This document shows, one piece after another, positions 27,702 through 35,352 of a DNA stretch of 64,000 bases. The notes under the pieces were generated by a model, which worked only from the letters and a program-made list of their open reading frames with translations, had not been told where the DNA came from and did not search any database. Source of the stretch: Competibacteraceae bacterium UBA3908 (GTDB lineage: Bacteria; Pseudomonadota; Gammaproteobacteria; Competibacterales; Competibacteraceae). The number at the start of each line of letters is the position of its first letter. Within the stretch, counting starts at the first letter, position 1. The stretch covers positions 1 through 64,000 of the forward strand of contig DGFE01000100.1 of NCBI GenBank assembly GCA_002391525.1. The letters are read 5' to 3'. A program made the position numbers and the translations under genes.

Positions 27702-30247
27702 GGCTGCATGATGATCAGTTGGCGGGGTACTTCGGCGTGGCTGAAGTGGCTGTGGGTCAAGGCGTCCGACAGTCCCCGCAGCGGCTTGTGGATGGCCTCC
27801 AGCAACCGGGTCAGTTCGGCGCTGGAACTGGTGCTGTCGTGAGTCAGCGTGGACAGCGCCTCGATGTCGGCCAGTTGCAGGGTGGTGAAGGCTTCCAGAA
27901 TCAACCGCTCCTCGGCGTTGCGGTAGGGAGAACTGTCGGGGCGGTGCAGCCGGCCGATGTTCCGTTGCAGCCGCCGCAGCTGATAACCGACGGCGCGGGG
28001 ATTGTCGGTGTCGAACAACAGCAGGTCGATGATCGCGGTCGGGTGCAGCGCCGAACGGTAGCGACGCCGGTAGGCGGTCAGGTTGTCGGTAATGGTGAGC
28101 ACCACTTCCCACAGCGGCAGCCCTGGGTTTCGCGCGGTGATGAAGGCCAGATTGAACAGTTCCAGGGTGCGCAGCACCCGCTCCAGGTAACGACCGATGT
28201 CGAAAAACAGCCAACCCTGATGGTGTGGCATGGTTTCGTTGTTCAGGCCGCAGAACGCCGCCATCAGCATCAGCTCCTCCTCCAGCAGCTCCCGCGCCTG
28301 CCGGGCGCCTAGCCCCGAGGGCGGTTCCTGGATGCTGTGCTGCAAGCGGTTCAGCAACCGCCAACTGTCGTCTCCCAGATGGTTGCGCACGGCGCGTCCG
28401 GTCCGCAACATGCCAGCGAACAGCGCTTGCATGCTGCCGGGATGCTCCGAATCCAGGATGAGATTCAGCAATTGCTGGCGCAGGGTGAAGAAGCGGGCGC
28501 GCGGCGATTCCGCCACGGGGGGCACCGGGATTTCCAGGGCATCGAGCAGATCGTCCAGACAGCGTTCGTCGGTGTTGTCCTGTTCCCACTCCAGCAGTCG
28601 CCCGAACGCTTCCCGCAACAGCCGGGCGGTGCTGTCGAGCCGCTCGCCGTAGCGGCCCAGCCAGAACAGATTGTCGGCCACCCGGCTGGGCAGATCGCTG
28701 CCGTCGCGGGTGACCACGATGGGACCGTAAGCCTGGCGCAGCAGGCTGACGTGACGTTGCGGCGTGGGCGCCAGCACCCACCAGTCCTTGCTGATGCCGC
28801 CTTTTTGCAGCGCGGCCTGCAGGGTGTCCAGCCCCGACGAAACCCGGGCCAGGCCGCCCGGCATCACCCGGTAGCCATCGTCCTCCGCCACGACGAAGCC
28901 GCGCAGCATCACTGGCCGCGGCACCAGCCGGCCTTCCTCCAGCACCGGGGCAGTGGACAGCGGCAGCGATTCCTGGCCGACGAACAGATGGGGGGCGGCC
29001 TGAATTCGCTCGATCAGTTGCGCGCGGGTCGCCCTGTCCAGGCGGGCGCCTTCCCAGCAGGGCCCGTTCGGCAGGATCGAGCGCACGACCAGCCGATCCA
29101 GATGGTTCAGGACATGACTCTGTTGGCTGGAATCGCCGCACCACCAGGTCGGCAGCGAGGGTAGTTTGAGAGCTTCGCCCAACAATTGCCGGCACAGCAG
29201 CGGCAGGAAAACGACGAGCCCCGGATTTTCCACGATGCCGCTGCCCAGCGCGTTGGCAAGGGCGACGTGACCGCCGCGCACCGCCTGCAGGAGGCCGGGC
29301 ACGCCGAGCAGGGAATCGCCGCGCAGTTCCAGCGGATCGCAGAAGTCGTCGGCCACCCGTCGCAGGATCACGTCCACCGGCCGCAGCCCGCCAAGGGTTT
29401 TCAGCCAGACCCGGCCGTCGCGCACCACCAGGTCCTCGCCCTCGACCAGGCTGAGCGACAGATAATTGGCCAGATAGGCGTGCTCAAAATAGACCGGGCT
29501 GTTGGGGCCGGGAGTCAACAGCACGACATGCGGGCTTTCGGGGTTGTGGCGCGCCAGACCGGCCAGGGTGGCGCGTTCGGTCTCCAGAAAACTGGCCAGG
29601 CGGCGCAACGGGGCGTCGCGATAGATCATCGGCAGGGCGCGCGCCAGCAGGATACGATTTTCCAGGGTGTAGCCGGCGCCGGACGGCGACTGGGTGCGGT
29701 CGCCATGAACCCGGAACGCGCCGTCCGGTCCGCGCGCCAGATCGACCCCGTGAAAAATCAGCCAGCGGCGGCCTTCGGGCAGGGAGCCATGGCAGGGGGG
29801 CAGAAAACCGGGATGGGCGAAAACCAGCTCCGGCGGCAGCCAGCCTTGGCGGATGGTCAGCCGTGGGCCGTAAAGATCCGCCAGCAGGGCGTTCAGCAGT
29901 CGCGAGCGCTGTTCCAGTCCCGCCGCCAGCGTGCTCCATTCGTCGCCGGTCATCAACAGCGGGATGTTGTCCACCAGCCAGAGCCGGGGCGAGCCATGAG
30001 GGTCGTCGTAAGTGTTGTAAGTGACGCCGTCGGCTTGCAGCAGTCGCTGCACCTCGTTATGACGGCGCTCCAGCTCCTCGCCGCCGATTTCCTCCAGGGT
30101 TTTCGCCAGATCGCGCCAGTGCGGGCGCAGCACGCCGGGCGCCGAACACATTTCGTCGTAGCCCGAATCGGGGACCGGATAGTCGGCCAACAGCGTATCG
30201 CCCGGCGGGCTTGAGTAATCTTGATAGGCAACGGACGCTTCAATCAT
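27698..30247 (-). CDS. Fused circularly permuted ATP-grasp / alpha-E protein
   Basis: 849 residues. Residues about 1-490 match circularly permuted ATP-grasp type 2 proteins (GVTYNTYDDPHGSPRLW, PVDVILRRVADDFCDPLEL, RGGHVALANALGSGIVENP). Residues about 520-845 are an alpha-E helical domain opening with SRVADNLFWLGRYGERLDSTARLL. In many bacteria these are separate genes; here they are fused. With the coupled transglutaminase gene this forms the known but uncharacterised predicted peptide/amide-ligase locus. ATG 30247 (MIEASVAYQD) has GGAG six bases upstream. Confidence 0.85.
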   Translation of the reverse strand: MIEASVAYQDYSSPPGDTLLADYPVPDSGYDEMCSAPGVLRPHWRDLAKTLEEIGGEELERRHNEVQRLLQADGVTYNTYDDPHGSPRLWLVDNIPLLMTGDEWSTLAAGLEQRSRLLNALLADLYGPRLTIRQGWLPPELVFAHPGFLPPCHGSLPEGRRWLIFHGVDLARGPDGAFRVHGDRTQSPSGAGYTLENRILLARALPMIYRDAPLRRLASFLETERATLAGLARHNPESPHVVLLTPGPNSPVYFEHAYLANYLSLSLVEGEDLVVRDGRVWLKTLGGLRPVDVILRRVADDFCDPLELRGDSLLGVPGLLQAVRGGHVALANALGSGIVENPGLVVFLPLLCRQLLGEALKLPSLPTWWCGDSSQQSHVLNHLDRLVVRSILPNGPCWEGARLDRATRAQLIERIQAAPHLFVGQESLPLSTAPVLEEGRLVPRPVMLRGFVVAEDDGYRVMPGGLARVSSGLDTLQAALQKGGISKDWWVLAPTPQRHVSLLRQAYGPIVVTRDGSDLPSRVADNLFWLGRYGERLDSTARLLREAFGRLLEWEQDNTDERCLDDLLDALEIPVPPVAESPRARFFTLRQQLLNLILDSEHPGSMQALFAGMLRTGRAVRNHLGDDSWRLLNRLQHSIQEPPSGLGARQARELLEEELMLMAAFCGLNNETMPHHQGWLFFDIGRYLERVLRTLELFNLAFITARNPGLPLWEVVLTITDNLTAYRRRYRSALHPTAIIDLLLFDTDNPRAVGYQLRRLQRNIGRLHRPDSSPYRNAEERLILEAFTTLQLADIEALSTLTHDSTSSSAELTRLLEAIHKPLRGLSDALTHSHFSHAEVPRQLIIMQP

Positions 30248-30442
30248 GAAGAACTCCATGGACGGGACCACCGCGATGCGGATTGCCGGACAGCGCGATC
30301 ATGGGTGAAGCATCGCTCACAGATTCCTGACGGATGACGGGTCGCGAGGATTCGGCGATAGTACGGAAGCAAACGGTATGCCTTTGCCGCGGGAGAGTGG
30401 TTTTATTGGAACCCGGGAGTCGGATGGCGACCGCATGTGATT

Positions 30443-30805
30443 TTAGTCGCGGAGCTTGCCGGTGGTGCGGCGCAGCCGGTCGGCCATCACGCGCATGACC
30501 TGCAGGGCAAAGCGCGGCGTGTGCTGGATCAGCGCGAGAAAATGCTCCTGGTTGACGGGAGCGAGCAGGCAGTCGGTGCGGGCGATGGCCGTGGCGCTGC
30601 GCGGCTTGTCGTCGATCAGGGCGATTTCGCCCACGATGCCGCCGGGATGCACCGTTTCGAGGAGCCGGTCGCCGACCCTGATGTCCACCTGGCCCTCGGC
30701 CACGATGTACAGGTTGTTACCCGGCTCGCCCTCGCGGAAAATGGTCTGGCCGGAGGCGAAGGATTGGTATTCCTGAATTCTGTTGAAAAGATTCTGGTCT
30801 TGCAT
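30443..30805 (-). CDS. Cyclic-nucleotide-binding domain protein without DNA-binding domain
   Basis: 120 residues forming one cNMP-binding (Crp-like) beta-roll: FREGEPGNNLYIVAEGQVDI, HPGGIVGEIALIDDKPRSATAIA (phosphate-binding cassette GEIALID with the arginine), then a terminal helix. No helix-turn-helix follows, so it is a stand-alone ligand sensor or protein-interaction module. It stands alone, with 195 bp to the ATP-grasp gene start on one side and divergent cbiD on the other. Confidence 0.85.
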   Translation of the reverse strand: MQDQNLFNRIQEYQSFASGQTIFREGEPGNNLYIVAEGQVDIRVGDRLLETVHPGGIVGEIALIDDKPRSATAIARTDCLLAPVNQEHFLALIQHTPRFALQVMRVMADRLRRTTGKLRD

Positions 30806-30994
30806 GGGGCGATTCCTCGTCGTGCCAGTGGATCGACAGGGACGATGCCCGCGCCTTGGCGCGCCGGCTTGCTGGTGCGATACTTTTGTGGCAGTTTAGC
30901 CGACTTTCCGGGGCCTTGATAGCGTGCCCGCCGGACGCTTCCCACCCTCGTCCCGGGATGCCAGCGTCGTTTTTTGCGTCACGTCGACCCCGTC

Positions 30995-32089
30995 ATGCGC
31001 CCCGAAACCGCCGAAACCCACCAACCCCTGCGTTACGGTTACACCACCGGCGCCTGCGCGACCGCCGCCAGCGTGGCGGCGGCCTGTCGGCTGTTGGCCG
31101 GGACCGGGCTGGATCAGGTGGAAATTCTGTTGCCGCGCGGCCAGCGGACGCAGTTCCGGCTGGCCTATTGCCGGCTGACGGAGACGGGCGCCGAGGCGGC
31201 GACGGTCAAGGATGCCGGCGACGACCCCGATGTCACGCATGGGGCATTGATTTTCGCCCAAGTGGCTTTGAGCGAACCGTTGGGAGTGCGGTTCCATGCC
31301 GGGCCGGGCGTGGGAACCGTGACGCGGCCCGGCTTGCCGATTCCGCCGGGCGAACCGGCCATCAATCCGACCCCACGCCGGATGATCACCGAACACCTGA
31401 CCCGACTGGCGACGGAATATGACCATCGCGGTGGGTTCGAGGTGACCATCGGGGTCGAGAACGGCGCGGAACTGGCGCTGAAAACCCTCAATCCTCGCTT
31501 GGGCGTTGTCGGCGGGTTGTCCATTCTCGGCACCACCGGCATCGTCCGACCGTTTTCCTGCTCGGCTTACATCGCCTCCATCCAGCAGGCCATCGACGTG
31601 GCCCGCGCCAATGGCTTGACGCACATCGTCGCCTGCACCGGCGCCACCAGCGAACAGACCCTGCGCGCCCATTACTCGCTATCGGACATGGCGTTGATCG
31701 AGATGGGCGATTTTGCCGGGGCGGTGCTCAAGCATCTGCGGCGGGCGCCGGTTCCCCGGCTGAGCCTGGCCGGCGGGTTCGGCAAGATCAGCAAGCTGGC
31801 GGCGGGCCATCTGGACCTGCACAGTCGCAGTTCCAGCATCGATCTGGCGCTGTTGGCGGTGGAAGCGGCGGCGCTGGGCGCAGAGGCGGGGTTGCAGGAC
31901 GCCATGCGAGTCGCCAACACCAGCCAGCGGGCGCTGGCGCTGGCCCACGCGGCGGGCTTGCCGCTCGGTGATCGAATCTGCGCCATGGCTCGCGACCAGG
32001 CCCGCGCCATCCTGCCCCCCGCCGTGGCGGTGGAGGTTTGGGCCACCGACCGCGAAGGCCGACCGGTCGGTCATGCCGGTTTCGTCTGA
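30995..32089 (+). CDS. cbiD: Cobalt-precorrin-5B C1-methyltransferase CbiD
   Basis: CbiD carries out the C1 methylation step of the anaerobic cobalamin pathway. 364 residues with the family signature [19 protein letters not shown], the [24 protein letters not shown] region split over residues about 103-127, and [16 protein letters not shown] 30995 ([12 protein letters not shown]) was preferred; TTG 30974 would add seven residues. The next gene, cobK/cbiJ, begins 1 nt after its stop. No cobalamin riboswitch motif was recognised in the 190 bp upstream. Confidence 0.93.
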   Translation: MRPETAETHQPLRYGYTTGACATAASVAAACRLLAGTGLDQVEILLPRGQRTQFRLAYCRLTETGAEAATVKDAGDDPDVTHGALIFAQVALSEPLGVRFHAGPGVGTVTRPGLPIPPGEPAINPTPRRMITEHLTRLATEYDHRGGFEVTIGVENGAELALKTLNPRLGVVGGLSILGTTGIVRPFSCSAYIASIQQAIDVARANGLTHIVACTGATSEQTLRAHYSLSDMALIEMGDFAGAVLKHLRRAPVPRLSLAGGFGKISKLAAGHLDLHSRSSSIDLALLAVEAAALGAEAGLQDAMRVANTSQRALALAHAAGLPLGDRICAMARDQARAILPPAVAVEVWATDREGRPVGHAGFV

Positions 32090-32090
32090 A

Positions 32091-32858
32091 ATGCGCATCC
32101 TGATTCTGGGCGGTATCGGCGAAGCGGCGAAGCTGGCGCGGGCGCTGGCGCCGGTTCATGCCGTGACCTACAGCGTCGCCGGTCGGGGACGCGCGCCGGA
32201 CGTGCCCTGTCCAGCGCGTAGCGGCGGTTTCGGCGGCGGCGAAGGCCTGGCGGCATTCCTGCGTGATCATGGCATTGAATTGCTGATCGATGCCACCCAT
32301 CCCTACGCCGCACGCATCAGCCGGAACGCGGTGGCGGCGTCTCGCTCGGCGGGAATTCCGCTCTGGGCCTACCGGCGACCGGTATGGCGACCGGAGCCCG
32401 GCGATGACTGGCGGCGAGTAGCCGACTGGGCGGGGATCGTCGCGGCGCTGCGGCAATTCAAACGGCCGTTTTTCACCATCGGTCTGGAACCGTTGCGCCA
32501 TGTCGCCGACATCCTGCCGAGGCAGCACTGGCTGGTGCGCTGTCTGGTGGCGGAGCCCCCGACCACGCCGCGCCTGACCCTGCTGCGCGCCATGGGTCCC
32601 TTTTCGCTGGAGCACGAAACGGCCTTGCTGCGCGATTATCGAATCGACGTGCTGGTGGCCAAGAACAGTGGCGGCGGCGCGGTCGAAGCCAAATTGACGG
32701 CGGCGCGGCAACCGCGAATTCCGGTGGTGATGTTGGATCGCCCGGCGTTGCCCGAGGCGGATCGGGAATTTGCCGACGTAGAGCGGTTGGCCGCCGAGCT
32801 TTCGGAATCGGGCCAGGCGTCGATTGCTGCCCAGCTGTTGGAGAACGGATTGGTATGA
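32091..32858 (+). CDS. cbiJ: (Cobalt-)precorrin-6A reductase CobK/CbiJ
   Basis: NAD(P)H-dependent reduction of (cobalt-)precorrin-6A in corrin-ring synthesis. 255 residues with N-terminal Rossmann motif MRILILGGIGEAAKLARAL, IELLIDATHPYAARISRNA (family signature) and VLVAKNSGGGAVEAKLTAAR near the C-terminus. ATG 32091 directly opens the Rossmann strand; ATG 32073 within the cbiD end would add six residues. Pairing with CbiD supports the cobalt-early (CbiJ) branch. Confidence 0.9.
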   Translation: MRILILGGIGEAAKLARALAPVHAVTYSVAGRGRAPDVPCPARSGGFGGGEGLAAFLRDHGIELLIDATHPYAARISRNAVAASRSAGIPLWAYRRPVWRPEPGDDWRRVADWAGIVAALRQFKRPFFTIGLEPLRHVADILPRQHWLVRCLVAEPPTTPRLTLLRAMGPFSLEHETALLRDYRIDVLVAKNSGGGAVEAKLTAARQPRIPVVMLDRPALPEADREFADVERLAAELSESGQASIAAQLLENGLV

Positions 32859-32954
32859 CAAAACGCGCCGATTTCTTGTCTGAGTGACGATACTTTGTGT
32901 AAAAAGGCGGTACGAATACCGGTATCCCGAAAATCACGATGAGGAGGACCGAGG

Positions 32955-33644
32955 ATGGACGTTCGCGCATTGTTTGATCAGCTTTTGCAATCGGGTCGCG
33001 AGTTGGCGAGCAAGGGCCAAAGTCTGGCCGAGCAGAAGCTCAATATCCCCAGCGAGGGACCGCAACGCGAAGCAGCCTTGTCGGGCATGGGCAAGGGTGC
33101 GGCCATCGCGGGCGTGGCGGCGCTGCTGCTCGGCACGAAAGCCGGACGGGGTCTGACCGGCGTGGCGTTGAAACTGGGCAGCGTGGCGGCGGTGGGCGGG
33201 CTTGCCTACAAGGCTTTCCAGGACTGGCAGGCCAGGCAGGGAGGAGCGCCGGTCACCGATCCGGGTCCGGCGGCCAATACCCTGAGCGGGCCGCAACTGG
33301 ATCGACGCAGCCTGGTTCTGCTGAAAGCCATGCTCGCCGCCGCCAAGGCGGACGGGCATATCGACGAGAAAGAGCAGGGCGCTATCGATGCTTACCTGCA
33401 AAAACTCAATCTCGATCCCGAAGCGTTACATTTCGTCAAGGATGAAATAGGCAAGCCGGTGAGCGCCAGGGAGGTTGCCGCGGGCGCGGATTCGCCGGCG
33501 GCGGCGGCGGAAATCTATCTGACCTCCTTGCTGGCGATCAACATCGACAACGATCAGGAACGGGCGTATCTGGACGAACTGGCCCGGGAACTGAAGTTGT
33601 CGCCGGAGCTGGTGTCGGAACTTCTGAAGCAGGCCAGGGCGTAG
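32955..33644 (+). CDS. DUF533/TerB-like membrane-associated protein (YebE-like)
   Basis: 229 residues. A polar N-terminus (MDVRALFDQLLQSGRELASK) precedes a Gly/Ala-rich hydrophobic segment (MGKGAAIAGVAALLLG, GVALKLGSVAAVGGLAYKAF, about 45-85). The C-terminal half is a TerB-like helical domain with LLKAMLAAAKADGHIDEKEQ, where the acidic D-x-D/E pattern may bind a metal. Similar to E. coli YebE (DUF533). GAGGAGG precedes ATG 32955. Role unknown, probably envelope stress related. Confidence 0.82.
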   Translation: MDVRALFDQLLQSGRELASKGQSLAEQKLNIPSEGPQREAALSGMGKGAAIAGVAALLLGTKAGRGLTGVALKLGSVAAVGGLAYKAFQDWQARQGGAPVTDPGPAANTLSGPQLDRRSLVLLKAMLAAAKADGHIDEKEQGAIDAYLQKLNLDPEALHFVKDEIGKPVSAREVAAGADSPAAAAEIYLTSLLAINIDNDQERAYLDELARELKLSPELVSELLKQARA

Positions 33645-33688
33645 AGCCAGGAGCGGTAAGTCCGATAGCTTGCGAACTTGCCGTCCGG

Positions 33689-34453
33689 CTAACCTGCCTC
33701 TGAATTCCGCCGATACCATTCGGCATGTTCGGCGCTGTAAAGGTAGGACGGCGGGAATCCCTCCGGCTGGATCACCCGCCCGACCAGGATCAGCGCGGTG
33801 CGGGTGAAACCCTTGACTTCGACCTTGGCGGCGATGTCGGCCAGCGTGCCGACCACGCCGTCCTGATCCGGCCACGACACCCGGTGCAGCACCGCCACCG
33901 GGCAGGCCGCGCCGTAATGCGGAATCAGTTCCGCCACGATCTCCCGCAGTTTGTCCACGCTGAGGTAAATCGCCAGGGTTGCCCGATGCCGGGCCAGTTC
34001 CGGCAGGCTTTCGCCTTCCGGCATCGGCGTCTTGCCGGCGTGGCGGGTCAGGATAATCGTCTGGCTGACGCCCGGCAGGGTCAGTTCCCGGCGCAGCATG
34101 GCGGCCCCGGCGAACGCGGCGGTCACGCCCGGCACGACTTCGTAGGGAATCTCCAGCCGTTCCAGTTCCCGAATCTGCTCGCCGATGGCCCCGTACAGCG
34201 CCGGGTCGCCGGTGTGCACCCGCGCCACGTCCAGCCCGCGTTCGTGCGCGGCGCGGATGCGGGCGATGATCTCCTCCAGGTTCAGATCGGCGGTGTTGAC
34301 GATCTCCGCCGTCGGGTTGGCGGCCAGAATCAATTCCTTCGGTACCAGCGAACCGGCGTACAGCACCAGCGGGCATTCTCGAATCAAGCGCTGGCCCTTG
34401 ACGGTGATCAGTTCGGGATCGCCGGGACCGGCGCCGATGAAATAGACCGTCAT
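33689..34453 (-). CDS. cobM: Precorrin-4 C11-methyltransferase CobM/CbiF
   Basis: SAM-dependent C11 methylation in cobalamin synthesis. 254 residues of the tetrapyrrole methylase family: MTVYFIGAGPGDPELITVKG, the DVARVHTGDPALYGAIGEQ motif, EVVPGVTAAFAGAAMLRREL and TLPGVSQTIILTRHAGKTPMP. CobM and CbiF act on different intermediates and cannot be separated by eye; neighbouring CbiD favours the anaerobic form. It overlaps the NosL-like gene upstream by ATGA (34450-34453), so the two are translationally coupled. Confidence 0.92.
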   Translation of the reverse strand: MTVYFIGAGPGDPELITVKGQRLIRECPLVLYAGSLVPKELILAANPTAEIVNTADLNLEEIIARIRAAHERGLDVARVHTGDPALYGAIGEQIRELERLEIPYEVVPGVTAAFAGAAMLRRELTLPGVSQTIILTRHAGKTPMPEGESLPELARHRATLAIYLSVDKLREIVAELIPHYGAACPVAVLHRVSWPDQDGVVGTLADIAAKVEVKGFTRTALILVGRVIQPEGFPPSYLYSAEHAEWYRRNSEAG

Positions 34454-34971
34454 TCGAATTTCCCCTGGTCGAGCTGTTCCAGCAACGCCGGGGTGACGTC
34501 GTCGAAGCGGACGATGCGTTTGCCTTGATGGTCCTTCAGGAACTCCTCGGCCTCGGCCTGGGTCGCCAACGGCACCAGTTCGTGACCCATCGGCCCCAGC
34601 ACGTCGGAGCCGATCACGTACCAGGCGGCTCGGGCGTCGATCCGGGTCACGCCGTAGTATTCGGTGACGCCGATGGCGGCGATGTCGGCCCGGGTGTGGC
34701 CGGGCGCGTACTTGGGCAGATTCGACAGGTATTTGAACAGGTCCTTGGCACCGTCGAAGTGGTGGAGGTGGCCGTCCTGGTACAGCGCCGTCGCTACCCA
34801 GTCGGGATAGAGGCTGACGAACATCCCGCACACCGGGCAGGTGTCCTTGGGTCCGGGGACGGGCCACTTCGACTCCTCGCTCCAGGCTGGCGACAGGGCG
34901 AACGCCAGTAGCAACAGGAACGGCCAGTCGCGACCGATCCGCGTCTTATGTGTCCGTAATGTTTTTAGCAT
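34450..34971 (-). CDS. NosL-like exported protein (first copy)
   Basis: 173 residues from ATG 34971: signal peptide (WPFLLLLAFALSPAWSEE) then a NosL-type core with DTCPVCGMFVSLYPDWVAT, LHHFDGAKDLFKYLSN and AWYVIGSDVLGPMGHELVPL. NosL proteins are periplasmic Cu(I) carriers; the CPVCGM motif is the likely metal site. It overlaps cobM by 4 nt. Order on the minus strand (TlpA-like, NosL copy 2, NosL copy 1, cobM) suggests an operon now split by the NACHT module. Confidence 0.82.
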   Translation of the reverse strand: MLKTLRTHKTRIGRDWPFLLLLAFALSPAWSEESKWPVPGPKDTCPVCGMFVSLYPDWVATALYQDGHLHHFDGAKDLFKYLSNLPKYAPGHTRADIAAIGVTEYYGVTRIDARAAWYVIGSDVLGPMGHELVPLATQAEAEEFLKDHQGKRIVRFDDVTPALLEQLDQGKFE

Positions 34972-35352
34972 TTTGTCGTTGCCCAGAAGTGGCGGGCATT
35001 TTGCACTCCATCTTTTCGACAAGTTTATCGCGGGGCCGATGGAGTTGGCGAGGAATATCCACCCAACAATCACAAGTCTATTGCCAGGTTTATCGAGTAA
35101 AAGGAAAAAAGCCGGCGGGAAAAAAGCAATGATGAAACAGGGTGGTTTGAGGCTGTTTCACCTTGAAACATCATCGCCGGATATTGGATTTTGGATAACG
35201 TCCAACCAGTTGCATGACGGAGCAGGGAAATCGGGAAAATCGTTTGGGAATGAATGGTCGTAATCAGAGAGGACTGGCGGATCGTCCTTGCCCATCCAGG
35301 ATGGCGGATGGCCGCCAGCCAAGCCAAAGCCGCTCGAGGCTAAGAGATCGTG
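34972..35352. other. 381-bp divergent intergenic region, no gene seen
   Basis: AT-richer DNA between NosL copy 1 and the NACHT gene. It contains a short perfect inverted repeat GTTTCA-CCT-TGAAAC (35155-35169) that could be an operator for the NACHT gene. No ORF with a ribosome site and recognisable product is present. Confidence 0.4.

Noticed and set aside
26823..29195. One long protein containing the transglutaminase with 500 extra N-terminal residues.
   Set aside because: The extra part is out of frame with the ATP-grasp/alpha-E gene; the transglutaminase opens at GTG 27701 with a 4-nt overlap.
30806..30994. Possible cobalamin riboswitch upstream of cbiD.
   Set aside because: No B12-box-like segment or conserved fold was recognised; an Infernal search would settle it.
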